Source: Artocarpus heterophyllus (Eukaryota > Streptophyta > Magnoliopsida > Rosales > Moraceae). Taken from it: a stretch of 64,000 nt of DNA. Within the stretch, counting starts at the first letter, position 1. Every line of letters starts with the position of its first letter. Under the pieces are notes generated by a model, which was not told where the DNA came from, made no database searches, and was given only the letters and a program-made list of their open reading frames with translations. Shown in pieces: positions 13,441-25,928 of this stretch. Made by a program: the position numbers and the translations under genes. The DNA is taken from contig CM046331.1 of assembly GCA_025403435.1 (NCBI GenBank), forward strand, positions 29,421,893 to 29,485,892, read 5' to 3'.

Positions 13441-14821
13441 GGGCCCATTTTAATCCACAATCATCACATCATTATTATCAATTAAGAGAAATCCATATCT
13501 CTAAGTGCTCTGACGTGTCCTACCAGACCTCTTCAGGCCTTATGCTACTTGTATAGGCTAAACAACTACTTGTCGATCTAGTTGAGATTTCACAGGTGGT
13601 TTAATACTATTTTGTGGTTCTTGAATTTCTTCAAGTTGAACTCTAATCCCACTGGTTCCTTTAGAAATGAATTCTCTTTCTAAAAAGACACCATTCTAAG
13701 TAACAAACACTTTGTTCTCAGAAGCATTGTAAAAGTAATATCCTTTAGTTTCTTTAGGATATCCCACAAAAAGGCCTTTGTCTGATTTGGATGCCAATTT
13801 ATCTGAAATTTGATGCTTCACATAAGCCTCACATCCTTAAATCTTAAGAAAAGACAAACTAGGCAACTTCCTGGTCCACATCTCATATGGTGTCTTTTGA
13901 ACCGCCTTTGATGGAACTCTGTTTAGTATGAACGCAGCAGTTTTCAGAGCATATCCCCAAAAGGATATTGGAAGATTTGACTGACTCATCATAGATCGAA
14001 CCATATCTAATAAAGTTCTATTTCTCCATTCAGACACACCATTCGATTGTGGTGTTCTTACTGGAGTTAATTGTGAGACTATCCCACAATCTCTAAGATG
14101 ATAAATGAATTCTTAGTTTAAGTATTCACCACCTCAATCTGATTGAAGTGCTTTAATACTTTTACCAAGTTGATTTTGGACTTCATTTTTGAAAATTTTG
14201 AACTTTTCAAAAGATTCAGATTTTTGTTTCATTGATAGACAGAGCCATATCTACTGAAATCATCTGTGAAAGTAATGAAGTACTGAAAACCTCCTCTAGC
14301 AGTGGAACTTAATGGTCTACATACATCAGAATGTACAAGGCTCAATAAATCATCAGCCTTTTCACTATGTCCAATAAAAGGTGTCTTAGTCATTTTGCTT
14401 AATAAACAAGACTCACATGCTTCAAATGATTCAAAATCAAACGAATTCAAAAGCCCATGTTGATGGAGTTTTGAAATGCATTTCTCATTTATATGGCCCA
14501 AACGACAGTGCCAAAGATAGGTAGAGTTTAAATCTTTAGATTTAAACTTCTTTGTATTAACATTATAGATGGACTTTTCGTTTGTGTTTTCAATGTTCTA
14601 AACATAAAGACCATTCGTTCGTGGAGCATATCCATAGACTCAAAACCTTCCTTGTCCAAACAAGAGACAAAAATAATATTCCTACTCATAGCAGGTGCAT
14701 AATAACAATTTTCTAAACTTAAAACAAGTCCACTAGGCAAAGTCAACTCATATGTTCCTATAGCTAAAGCAGCAACTCTTGCTCCATTTCCAACTCGTAG
14801 GTCCACTTTGCCTTTAGCCAA
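13441..14821 (-). pseudogene. Copia B integrase
   Basis: The zinc-binding region (GHINEKCISKLHQHG, then CESCLLSKMTKTPF) and first catalytic Asp (LVHSDVCRP) are at 14229-14501. The second Asp lies near 14130-14150, where SDRGGEY reads with TGA in place of the Arg codon (CGA to TGA). The third acidic residue and its downstream helix are at about 13985-14040 ([14 protein letters not shown]), followed by FWGYALKTAAFILNRVPSK at 13837-13980. A linker to RT occupies 13441-13836, with DKGLFVGYPKETKGYYF-like text out of frame. Not functional. Confidence 0.85.
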
Positions 14822-15784
14822 GATTCTACTTCTCTTAAGACCCTACACATAAGTACAAATGTGAGATCCAGATCCAATATCTAATACCCAGGAATCAGAA
14901 GTAGAAAAATTGACTTCTATAACATAAATACCTGAAGGAGTAGTCGAACTACTCTTCTTTTTCTTCAAATCATTCAAATAGAGCTTGCAGTTTCTTTTCC
15001 AATGACCAGGCTCATTGTAGAAAAGCCATACTCCCTCCTTTGGTGGTTTAGCCTTAGGTTTAGGATTGGGCTTGGGGTTAGGCTTAGGCTTCTTAAAGTC
15101 CTTAGAAGCATTATTCTTGCTCTTACCCTTTCCTTTCCTTTTCATACCTTTCCCTTTATTAACCATCAGAACATCTTTGGTATTCTTTATGTTATGTTCA
15201 GCAGTCTTAAGCATCCCATGCAACTCAGAAATAGTCTTCTCCATATTATGCATGTTGTAGTTCATAACGAACCCATCATAAGCATCTGGCAAAGATTGGA
15301 GAATGATGTCAATAGCCAACTCTTGGCTAATCTCAAGACCAAGTTTCTGCAAATGATCAAGATGACCCTTCATCTTTAGAACATGAGGACTCACTATACT
15401 GCCAGCAGTCAACTTGCACGAGAGTTATGCCTTTAAGGTGGCAAACCTCTCAATTTTAGCTTTCTCTTGGAATATTTCCTTAAGATGGCCTAGCATGGTA
15501 TAAGCCTCTATTTCCATCAGTTGCTTTTGAAGCTTTAATTCCATGCTTCCAAGCATGAGGCAAGTGACATCAATAGAGTGATGCTTACTGTGAGCATCCT
15601 TTTAAGCTCTAGGAACATTAGCAGCTGGTTCATCAGGGATAGGTTGATCAAGGACATATTCCTTCCTCTCTTGCTTAAGAATAATTCTCAAGTTTATGCA
15701 CCAGTCAAGGAAGTTAGTCCCATTGAGCTTATCCTTCTCAAGGATCATTTGCAGTGACAAGTTAGATGTGGTGTTTGATGCCAT
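14822..15784 (-). pseudogene. Copia B gag-protease
   Basis: Gag starts at an ATG at 15784 (MASNTTSNLSLQMILEKDKL, then FLDWCINLRIIL). It continues after a break at 15412 with LQKLGLEISQELAIDIILQSLP and a Lys/Pro-rich stretch of KPNPKP repeats. The zinc knuckle is damaged: the first two Cys are gone (WLFYNEPGHWKRNC). The protease motif reads LDIGSGSHIC, with Ile in place of Thr in the DTG triad. These losses and the frame break show gag is dead. Confidence 0.85.
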
Positions 15785-17399
15785 TATCTACAACAAATAT
15801 ATACACAAGTACTTAGCATTTTATTAAACAATTTTTAACGAGGCATAATTTAAATCTCATTAATTTTATCAAATTAATAATCCTCAATATTAATTTGGCA
15901 ATCACAATAATTGTAATTTTAGTGGGCCAAGATGCATATTTTACCTCACTTTAAGTAAGCTTTGGCTTATCACCTAAAGTATGGTTATTTAGGTAGGTAA
16001 CACTTTACCAATTGCATCTTATGTAACTCTTGGATAAATATGGGATTTGACATCACATGTCCCGGCTAATTAAAATCCCATCTAATGCCCTAGGTCCAAA
16101 ACTATTTTGATAACCTAGTAAGTCTAACCATTTCAAACATATGGATATCACTATTATCCATCTTGTCTTACCTAGGGCTTAACACACCCTACTTTGATAG
16201 AACCTATATTTAGCAATCCAAGTCTTGACAAGTGTTGAATTATGGGAGGCATTTTAATGACTGAATATTAAGCGAGGGTTCTACTTTAATTTTATTTTAT
16301 TGTTTATAATTATGTCGCATCACATACATAGTATAATAATAACACAATAGGCGTGTCATAACATGGCCCAAATCTAGATTGATCTTCATAGGCCAATATG
16401 AAGGTTAATGATCAATCTTAGGTAATCTTCATCTCCATGGATTTCCTTAGATTGGCATGAACGGACTCCATCTTGAGCCTCCATCTTGGACCTCCATCTT
16501 GAACCTCCATCTATCTTGAGCTTGGGCTTTGATTTTACATTACAAATTGCAATCTAAACTATTATATTTCTACTAAATAAATAAATAAATTACAACAAAT
16601 TAAATATGACGTGTAGGCCGTATTTAAAATTACAAACCCAAAATAAAATTAAATAAAACCTACCAATCACATTGGTCTAAAGGGCCATACCATGCACTAA
16701 TTCACACTAAACACATAAACATAATAATATAATGAATTATAGTTAAATTTTTATTATGACCAAAATGATTTATGTGACGATTCAATTTGGGGTCAAGGGG
16801 CAGCGGCCCATGCGGGGTCCAAAGGGCAGCACACCTGGCAGTGGTCTCGCTAGCTAGTTAGCGGGCAGGGGTCAAGGGGACAGCACCCCCGAAAGGTAAA
16901 CAATTTACCTTACTCGTTTGAATGAGTTGCTAATATGATTAACTTTAATTAATCAGATTACCTAATATGTTCATAACAAAATTAATTAATCTTTGTTAAC
17001 ACTTAAACGAATTCATGAAATTTATTGATCTGTTCTAAACCGATCATCCTCGTTTAATAATTAAATAGACCCTATGATATATATTAATCTGTTCAAAACA
17101 GATTATCACTATTTAACATTTAAACAGCCTGCCACCTTGATAAAACCAAAACTAGATTTACAGTATATCGTTTAATCCTCTTAAAACAGATTACTAGATT
17201 CTTGTTAAATTGTAATATTAATCAAATTAACAACAATAGGTTATAAGAAATAGTAAACGTATTAATCAAATTAACATGGTAAAAATGTTTAATCAAATAA
17301 AACCTCAAACGCATTAATCTAATTAATGTAGAAATCATATCCATGCATATCACATATACATAGAACCATATAAAATCAATTTAATAAAATTCACAAGTT
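15785..17399 (-). other. Untranslated leader of copia B
   Basis: There is no gene in 1.6 kb between the primer site and gag. Two features stand out. One is a tandem of CCTCCATCTTGA-like words at about 16468-16520. The other is a GC-rich pocket at about 16792-16895 in which the minus strand repeats CCCCTTGACCCC-type words. Elsewhere there are many TTAATC/GATTAA words at 16920-17330 (ATTAATCTGTTC-type, repeated several times). Confidence 0.6.
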
Positions 17400-17411
17400 G
17401 CTCTGACACCA
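17400..17411 (-). other. Primer binding site of copia B
   Basis: The minus strand reads TGGTGTCAGAGC, one base from the plant initiator-Met tRNA complement TGGTATCAGAGC. It sits one base inside the 5' LTR edge. Confidence 0.85.
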
Positions 17412-17412
17412 C

Positions 17413-18882
17413 TGTTAGGTTTTGTTGGATTTTGTGATTCAAATAAGCAGCAAAAAATCAAAATTAATTCCCACAAAACCCTCACAGGGTCCATGCAATT
17501 CGATTAGATTGATAAGGAAGTCATAGAATCTTATCAGGATGACAAAAGGGGCAAGATTACTGGAAGGAAGAGAGCGGGTTCACTCCGGTGACGCCCTAAC
17601 TCAAGCTTTTCGTATTTAAGATTGGATTCAAATGTTGTTACATAGAGCAATGCCCTCTATAGGTATCCACACGAACAGACTCTCTCAAAAAAATAAATTG
17701 GTGTGCTAGCACCCTCTCCTTGTGTTAAATGACTCTCTCTAATTTTAGGGTTTTTAATGTTTTTGCCTTTTAGAATAAGAGAACGCCTTTTCTCATAAAA
17801 ATATATATATTGACTTCGAGAAAGATCATATTTTAACTAGGGTAAACTGTAATTCAAATATGATTCATAGAATCTAGACAATGTCAGATTTAATGAACCT
17901 AGACATATCTAGTCATCGAATCTGGACATTAGCAGGTTCATTGGACCTAGACACAGTAAACCCAAATTTTGTTTTTGGTCTATCCTAGGTGTGTGACCCT
18001 ATGGGTTCACAAAACGTTGGTAATGGGCTTGAAATTCTATTTCTGACCCACAAATCATAAGCGGTCTCTAGCAAGACATTATGATTACCTAAGTTATGCG
18101 AATGTCAATAATTCGACATAACCTAATATACAATTAGTATTAAAGTCCTTTTGTCACTAGATACCTTGATTGAACATAAGGCATGGTTTATGTATCCTTA
18201 TACTATTCAATCATATTATTTCTTGATCTTAAGTAGACTGATATTGATAACCCTTATCAATTCATTCCAGTATGGCCATACATATTTCTTCAGTCTAACT
18301 TATCGAGAGGCCCAAAGATATCTTTCTCGTAATAAATGAGGGACAAATTCCTTCTTAATCACTCACGTTCCTCACATGATTCACTCTATATCCAACAACA
18401 ATCCACGATAATATTAGAATGTGTTAAAATATAGAACTTGTCATGTAGGAAACAATGATGATTTTAGGTCAGAGGACTAGGATAATACTGTTGTGATGAG
18501 AATCACTTATGACAATTATCCATGCAGTATTCTCATAGCGGGTCGATCCAATACATCATTTCTTAAATATGTATCTATGAGTTGACTTAGTATCTCATAC
18601 ACATGATTAGTAAAACATAATCATCAGTCAAACTTCATACTAGTCTTCATTCATTATTATCCCAATAATAATGACCGACTAAGGATAATTTAGAATAGAA
18701 TTCAATTTTCACCTAAGAGTGTTACTATCAAGTCACATACTAGATGACCTTAGGCAAAGATTAACTATTCATGGACTTAGAATCAAAAATAATAATAAAA
18801 ATGCCTCTTTATTAATAAAATGTAAATGTAACAAAGTCAAAATGTGATCATTATATAATTGGCCTAAAGCACATCACTAACA
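17413..18882 (-). mobile_element. 5' LTR of copia B
   Basis: 1470 bp, plus-strand start TGTTAGGTTTTG and end CATCACTAACA, colinear with 10361-11851. Differences include the region next to the start and the short AT run, so the two LTRs have diverged noticeably and B is not a very recent insertion. The target duplication copy TGGAA follows at 18883. Confidence 0.92.
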
Positions 18883-18887
18883 TGGAA

Positions 18888-20732
18888 ATCTAAATCAGTA
18901 TATCCTAGGGGAGTTAAGTCCTCACCCGAATATATACTTGAAAATATGCTTGACCGCAACCCAGTGGTTTGGCCCCAGATCCACTTGAAATTGACTTACA
19001 ATCCCAACTATATAACAAATATCCAATCATGTACAAAGCATGGCATACATGAGACTACCCACTGCCAAAGTATAAGACACATTCTTCATGTATTCTCTTT
19101 CTTCCTCAGACTTCAGAGAGTCTTTCTTAGAAAAAGTAATTTCAGACCTAGATGGTTGCCCACCTTTCTTGGAATCCTGCATTGCAAACCTCCTGAGAAT
19201 TTTACCTATGTAGGCAACTTGTGACAAATCTATCATTTTGTTCTTCCTGTCCCAAAAAATTTGGATATTGAGAACAAAATTAGCCTTACCCAAGTCCTTC
19301 ATGTCAAACTACTTGGTCAATTATAATTTGACCGATGACAACACTCCAATGTCATTGCCAATTAGTAGAATGTCATCTACATAGAGTAGTAGAAGACCAC
19401 CTTTTCATCCTTAATGTGTTTGTAAACACATGTTTCATTCACATTTTATGAGAACCCATAAGTCTTGATCACTTGATCAAAGCATATGTTCCAAGAACGG
19501 GAAGCTTGCTTAAGTCCGTATATTGACTTTACAAGCTTACAAACCTTACCCTCTTGACCCTTGACCATGAACCCGTATGGTTGTTCCATATAAATGGACT
19601 CATCAAGATAACCATTTAAAAAAGCCATCTTCACATCCATCTGTCAAATCTCATAGTCGAGAGTGGCAACTATGGACAAGAGAATTCGGATGGACTTAAG
19701 CATGGCTACAAACAAAAAGGTTTCCTCATAATCAATTCCTTCCTTTTGTGTGTAACCCTTAGCTACCAGTCTAGCCTTAAAGGTTTTGACCTTTCCATCC
19801 ACTCCTCTTTTCTCTTGTAGATCCACTTACACTCTATGAGTTTTACCCCTTCAGGAAGATCCACAAGCTCCCAAACCCGATTAGTCTTCATAGACTTCAT
19901 CTCTGTGTTCATGGCCTCTGTCTCGAGTTTCAAATCAACATCCTCCATTGCCTCTACATATGTGTAAGGATCGTTGTCATGTTCATCCGATTCAGCCAAG
20001 AAGGCCTCACCACTGAACATATACCTATCGTGTTGACGTACGATCCTCCTACTACACTAAAGCCCCTTAGGTTATTGTTCAGGTTCGTTTGGTTTTTCTA
20101 CACTGATTGAAACGGTTTCATTTGGAACCCCTAAAGTGATTGGATTACTCCTTAACTCCTCAAGCACCACTTTGCTTCGAGGCTTAAAGTCGTCCATGTA
20201 ACTCTCCTCAAGGAAAGTTTCATGAGTTGAAACCACGACTTTATTTTCCTTTAGGTTATAGAAATAACCTCCTTTAGTTCCTTTTGGATATCCTACAAAC
20301 ACGTAAACTTTGAACGTGATTTCAACTTATTCACATATTTAAACAGAACATGAGCCAGACATCCCCATATACGAATATGGTTTAAGGATGTCTTCTTGCC
20401 CGTCCACAACTCATGAGGAGTTTTAGGGACCGATTTTGAAGGCACATTGTTCAAAAGATAACATGCAGTTTGTAGTGCATATCCCCTAAAGAATAAAGGC
20501 AATGATGAATAACTCATCATGGACCTGACCATGTCCAATAAAGTCCTATTTCTTCTCTCCACTACACCATTCTACTACAGAGTGCTCGACACAGTCAAAT
20601 GGGATAAAATCCCATTCTCTAATAAGTGTCCTAAGAACTAATCAGAAAGGTACTCACCACCTCAATCAGATCGAAGTGCCTTTATGGGTTACCCAATTGC
20701 TTTTCCACTTCAGCCCAAAACTCCCTGAAGAG
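18888..20732 (-). pseudogene. Copia A RT-integrase, continued
   Basis: This resumes the pol gene cut at 10360. RT C-terminal text is at 19027-19302 (MKDLGKANFVLNIQIFWDRK). RT core is at 19446-19640 (MDVKMAFLNGYLDESIYMEQ). RT N-terminus and linker are at 19644-20302 ([37 protein letters not shown]). Integrase is at 20293-20562 ([20 protein letters not shown]) and runs on, out of frame, to 20732. Near 20665 the SDRGGEY motif has TGA for the Arg codon. At about 20732 it breaks off abruptly into LTR sequence; D carries the same text unbroken at 38786-39690. Confidence 0.9.
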
Positions 20733-21069
20733 GAGCTATGGATTCCATATCTATAAATAACAGGTCTATGCTATCAAGAGTCATGCCTCCAATGTACTGG
20801 CATGCGTACCACTATAAAACGTGGATGTCACCCTTTGGTACATCAAAAGACACAAGTCAAGACAATGGGTCCACTATTCATCTCAAGATTAAGATATAAT
20901 ACAAATGATTATCTAAAGTGAATCAATTTGCTGAGATAAAATTATTAATCCAAATCAATTCACTTTATGTCCCGATCCAATACATCGTCACCTATGACAA
21001 TACGCCATCTTTTCTATTTACGGAGTCCACCTTTGATGGTCAACACAAAACATCTCCCGTTAGAGATAT
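20733..21069 (-). mobile_element. Internal scrap of family-A LTR
   Basis: Colinear with 9240-9575 of the A LTR (GAGGAGCTATGGATTCCATA to the GAGATAT block). It contains neither LTR terminus. Its left edge abuts A integrase and its right edge abuts C reverse transcriptase, so both edges are rearrangement breakpoints rather than insertion ends. Confidence 0.85.
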
Positions 21070-22343
21070 CTGCTTGTCTTGATTATGAGATATGGCAAAT
21101 GGATGTCAAGACTACCTTTTTGAATGGCTATCTTGAGGAAAGCATCTATATGGTGCAACCAGAAGGGTTTGTAGTCAAAGGTCAAGAGCAAAAAGTTTGC
21201 AAGTTGCAGAGGTCCATCTATGGACTCAAGCAAGCTTCAAGATCTTGGAACTTGAGATTTGATGAAGCAATCAAATCTTATGGTTTCGATCAAAATATTG
21301 ATGAACCTTGTGTTTACAAGTGCATCAAAGATAAGAAGGTGGTCTTCTTGGTTCTTTATGTAGATGATATCCTACTCATTGGGAATGATGTAGGCGTATT
21401 ATCTGATGTAAAGAAATGGCTCGCCAGCAATTTCCAAATGAAAGATTTAGGAGAAGCAAGTTATGTTCTTGGAATCCAACTCATAAGAGATCGCAAGAAC
21501 AAACTGTTGGCGCTGTCTCAGGCATCGTATATCGATAAGGTGCTTATCAGATTTTCGATGCAAAACTCCAAGAAAGGTAATTTGCCTACACGTCATGGAG
21601 TTTATCTTTCAAAAGAGCAGTGTCCTAAGACACCTCAAGAGAAAGAAAATATGAGACGGGTACCCTATGCATCTGCAGTAGGAAGTCTAATCTATGCCAT
21701 GTTGTGTATAAGACCTGACATTTGCTATGCGGTGGGTATAGTCAGTCGGTATCAATCCAACCCAAGATTAGATCATTGGGTAGCGGTTAAACATATTCTC
21801 AAGTATCTTAGGAGAACGAGAAACTATATGCTAGTTTATTCTGGTGAGAATTTGATTCCCATTGGATACACTGATTCTGATTTTCAATCAGACAAAGACA
21901 CACGTAAATCTACGTCTGGATCAGTGTTTACTTTTGGTGGTGGAGCCATAGTTTGGAGAAGCATCAAACAATCTTGCATTGCTGATTCAACTATGGAAGT
22001 AGAATATGTGGCTGCTTGTGAAGCAGCTAAAGAAGTTGTTTGGCTCCGTAAGTTCTTAAATGATTTGGAAATAGTTCTAGGCATGGATAAACCACTCACA
22101 CTATATTGTGACAACAGTCGTGCAGTGGAAAATTCAAGAGAACCTAGAAGCCACAAAAGAGGAAAGCATATAGAAAGAAAATATCATTTGATTAGAGAGA
22201 TAGTGCATCGAGGCGATGTGGAAGTTGTGAAGATAGCGTCGGAAAACAACCTTGCCGACCCTTTCACCAAGACGTTACCTGCAAAGAGTTTTGAGGGACA
22301 CTTGGAAGGCTTAGGTCTTAGAGACATGTCTCACCTACTTTAG
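20967..22343 (+). pseudogene. Copia C RT-RNase H, 5'-truncated, fused to LTR
   Basis: An open frame of 458 codons. Residues 1 to about 33 are read from antisense LTR scrap and have no family match. From about residue 35 (SACLDYEIWQMDVKTTFLNG) it is copia RT, with YVDDILLIGND at 131-140. RNase H follows, with GYTDSDFQSDKDTRKSTSG at about 300, EVEY at 344-347, CDN at 381-383 and NLADPFTK at 428-435, so all four acidic residues are present. It ends naturally at RDMSHLL and a TAG before the polypurine tract. Gag, protease, integrase and the first part of RT are missing. The open frame is the best-preserved RT-RNase H in the window, but the gene is a fragment. Confidence 0.9.
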
Positions 22344-22357
22344 GGCAAGTGGGAGAT
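22344..22357 (+). other. Polypurine tract of copia C
   Basis: GGCAAGTGGGAGAT lies between the pol stop codon and the TG of the 3' LTR, the usual site for plus-strand priming. Confidence 0.8.
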
Positions 22358-24194
22358 TGTTGGGCTTGGTGCCCTAAAAGCTGTGACATTGTACATATTG
22401 TTAATAAATAAATAAAATGACATTTATTATTATTTTGGTTGATTATATGTATTATGAATATATTTATAAACATCAAGAAAATTCCATGATTATTTATGTG
22501 ACTATAAATTTAGCATATAAGTGTTATTTGCTTAGGGATAAAATTTATAGATAATAATCTAAATAGTCCGTAATAATTAATTAAAGTTTGGGATCTTTAA
22601 TTAAAAATTACAAGTACGGTCCAATCTCATCTAAAATGAAATAGTCATTATCCGGACTATTAATGTAGAGACATTGGATTGGAGGTACTTTATATAATGA
22701 GATTATATAGGACTAGACCAGATAAATTATGAATCCCTAATAATCATCCGTTACAAATAGAGTATTCAAATTTATCACTATGATGATCATATATTTGACA
22801 GTCTTAATCCTGAGTATTTATTAGACTCCTATTTATTACATTATGTTTTTTGACTTGCATGGTGAGATTTGTCTAAGCATAGATTATAACTTAGCATCTT
22901 AGAAACATAAAGTAATAAATGGCTGGGAATAATATTATACAGATATGGAATCCATTCCTTCCCTATGGAAGTTAGAAAAATAGTTCTCTTGAGTGATAAT
23001 TCAAGGTTTGAACAATAGAGCGCTCGTTCATAATAAGATTATGAATTAATTGTTCATTAGAGAATTATTGGAACTCAAGGATAAAGATGTAATAAGAGAG
23101 GTGAACGAAAATTGAACCTAGCTCTTATTATGAACTATTTATGGAGGACTGACTTATATGTAATGATTATATCAATGGACTACTCGTTAATTTTCTTTGA
23201 GTAATTTTACTATAATCTCAAGAGTTCAGTTTCAGGTTTTTAGTGGAGTAACACTGAAACTAATAAATTTGGCACATTAACTAAAGAGTTTGATTAAATG
23301 TCAAATTTATTGGAGCTTGGGTTATAGGTCCATAGGTCCCCAATACCACCTCTGTAACACTATATTGGATTTTTACATAGAATGAATTATACATGTTTAA
23401 TTCAGAATTTTTGAATTCTGAATTAATTTTTTTTCACACTTGAATTATTAACGTGACACAGAAAAATGTTCTCTGTGACACATAATGTAATGTGATAAAT
23501 GTTATCACATTTAACTGAGCATTAGTTAATTAATTGATTATTGTTAAAATCTATTCTTAAATAAATGTGATTTATTTTTGAATTGAGATTTATATATATA
23601 TATGGTTTTGAACCAAATCTTTATATATATATATATATAAGATTTTATAATATATTAATATATATATATTAATATAATATAAACAAAAAAAAGGGCAACG
23701 TTTACATTCCGTAAACGTGAATATATATATATATATATAAGGAATCTCACAAAAAATGATTCGGGAAAACAAAGAAGAAAAAGGAAAGAAAAAATTACTA
23801 ATGGCTCAGTTATAAAAAGGAGAGATAACAGTTATCTCAGTAATTTTTATTCACATAATTTTTAGAGAGAAAAAATGAGAGTTCTTCTTTAAAGAAAAAG
23901 GTCTGTTATCTCATGTGTTGAGTACATAGCAGATTCAAAAAAGTGTGAGAAAAATTCATTCTTGCAGTTTGACGCCCACTCGTCTTTCCATTGGTGTGGA
24001 GGCCTGGTTTGGAAGATCATGGTGTCAAAGAGGAAAGCTAGGATACCCTGATAGTTTTCAAAAGGTTAGTAAAAATTCCTAAAGCTTTCTGTAATTAAAA
24101 TTATATATCTATTCCCGATGAACAAAGTTTTCAGAAAATTTTTGTTTGTCAACGATCCGTTCCTTCCGCTGCATTTCATGTTTTAATTCCAACA
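22358..24194 (+). mobile_element. 3' LTR of copia C
   Basis: 1837 bp starting TGTTGGGCTTGG and ending AATTCCAACA, with TGTTGG/CCAACA inverted ends. It is distinct from the family-A LTR. Several TATATA runs lie at 23590-23740. The inside-LTR text near 23935-24060 (GTGTGAGAAAAATTC to CGCCCACTCGTC) looks like transcribed R-U5 sequence but no R boundary can be fixed. The right flank is TTTCA; no left flank survives to compare. Confidence 0.88.
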
Positions 24195-24570
24195 TTTCAT
24201 ATATAGTTTTTAATATAATGGCAACACAAATGTGTAAAGAGATATAAAACTATATGCACACACACATTCTTATAGATTTACATTTCTTAATTAAGTTAAG
24301 CCGTGTTAGAGAATGACACGTAGTACCCAAACGCGTATCACTGTTTTCCTTTAGCGCTAGGGTACATGGACATAACGTGTGGTTAACTGATAATGAAAGT
24401 TGATCCGGATTGGTGGAAGAATTGTTTGTGTATTAATTGCTTGACTTGTCCCAACCTGGCTCCATGCATGCATGTATTCAACATCAAAAGTGTGAATATG
24501 ATTATAAAAAGAATGAGATACGAGGTATTATGATTGCAGGCATAGTTTAGTCGTGATTTCACACTTAACT
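24195..24570. other. Unique spacer with a possible truncated small-peptide frame
   Basis: This is host sequence between two LTRs. A minus-strand frame (24383-24580) holds a hydrophobic stretch (YLILFIIIFTLLML) followed by a short basic tail, the layout of a secreted or membrane peptide precursor. Its only upstream ATG lies inside the neighbouring LTR, so any real N-terminus was cut by that insertion. I do not recognise a peptide family, and the frame may be chance. Confidence 0.25.
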
Positions 24571-25928
24571 TGTTAGACATATATGCTCTAAGGAGTAAAA
24601 ATATAATAAGTTTTTGGAGACATTTTTATCAATAAAGAATTTATTTATTGTTTATATACCAAATCTTGTTCTCTTTACTTTCATATTTGTTGAATGTATG
24701 TTAAGCAAACAATAGTCTGAGACTGTCGGTCTAAACCTTTAAGAATCGGGTATATGATGGACAGATTATGCGGAAGACACGATTCTTAAGATGACGGTCT
24801 AAATCATAAGTTTCACAATCGAGGGAATAAAGTTAGGCACTTTATTCATGTAAAGATTGTTATGTTGTCTATATCCCTTTTGGGAGATGGTTTGTCTTGA
24901 CCATCGGAGGTGGACTCCATAAAGAGAAACATTGGAACGTTGTCATAGGTGACGATGTGTTGGATCGGGACATAAAATGAATTGATTTGGATTAATAATT
25001 CTGTCTTGGCAAATCGATTCACTTTAGACAATCATTTGTATTGTACCTTAATCCTAAGATGAATAGTAGGCCCGCTGTCTTGACTTGTGTCTTTTGATGT
25101 ACCAAAGGGTGACACCCGCATCTTAATAGTAGTATGCATGCCGGTATGTTGAAGGCATGACTCTTGATAGCGTAGACCTGTTATTCATAGATATGAAATC
25201 CATAGCTCCTCTTTAGGAGTAGTGATATCCTCTTATATGCGTTATCCTGTAATTGAAAAACTAGAGCGCTCAACCATTTGGATACATAGGTGTAACTGAA
25301 TGATATACTGCCTTTAGATGGTAAGTTTTTCGATGGTAAGATAATGGAACTTAAGATAAAAATAATCGAGAAGGTAAGACATAACTTGTCCTTAAGCCGA
25401 TTATGCATAATCCTATGGGGATATGATACATTATGATATGTCATGGAGACTTAGCTATACGGCTTCGTAATTCTATGTAGCTCGAGAGTGTAGCTCCAAG
25501 CTTTTAGTGGAGTAGCGTTGGAGCTGATAATTATGAAATGTATATCTGGGATATTGGTTTTCATAATTATCGAGAGCCTGAACTATATAGCTCCATTTGG
25601 TCTCCTTTGCTAGCTCACAACATCCTGTAACGATACGACTTGCTTTTCCAATAATTGGTAACTTATGTCAGATTTATCAGATTAGTTAAAATTTGGAAAA
25701 ATCAGATAATTCATGTTTGTTTAACGGTTGAATTAATTTTGTGATAAGATTGATTTAAGATAAACTTGTTGAACTATTGGGATCGGATAATTTTTGTCTA
25801 TTTATCGGTCGATTTAATTTTTGGATAAATTATATCAAGAAAAACTTGTAGAATTATTAGGAATTCATTTATTTTCTTAGAGATTATCCAGATAAAGTTC
25901 TTTTAATCAGATAACTTTTCTATGGGGT
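24571..25928 (+). mobile_element. Truncated family-A LTR
   Basis: Starts TGTTAGACATATATGCTC and matches the reverse complement of the A and D LTRs to about AGATAACTTTTCTATG, roughly two-thirds of the LTR. The Tat LTR begins at 25929. There is no polypurine tract on the left, so this was a 5' or solo LTR in plus orientation. Its missing remainder is not found right of the Tat element. Confidence 0.88.

Larger units (their letters stand above)
10361..18882 (-). mobile_element. Complete copia element B nested in A
   Basis: An 8522-bp element with two LTRs (10361-11851 and 17413-18882), a primer binding site, and gag, protease, integrase, RT and RNase H relics in copia order on the minus strand. 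The 5-bp target duplication TGGAA lies at 10356-10360 and 18883-18887. Removing the element and one TGGAA rejoins the A pol text exactly as it reads uninterrupted in element D near 37800-37825. Coding frames are broken throughout, so B is now defective. Confidence 0.95.

Noticed and set aside
15002..15379. A 125-codon plus-strand frame in copia B
   Set aside because: It lies opposite gag, whose zinc-knuckle and protease motifs are recognisable on the minus strand.
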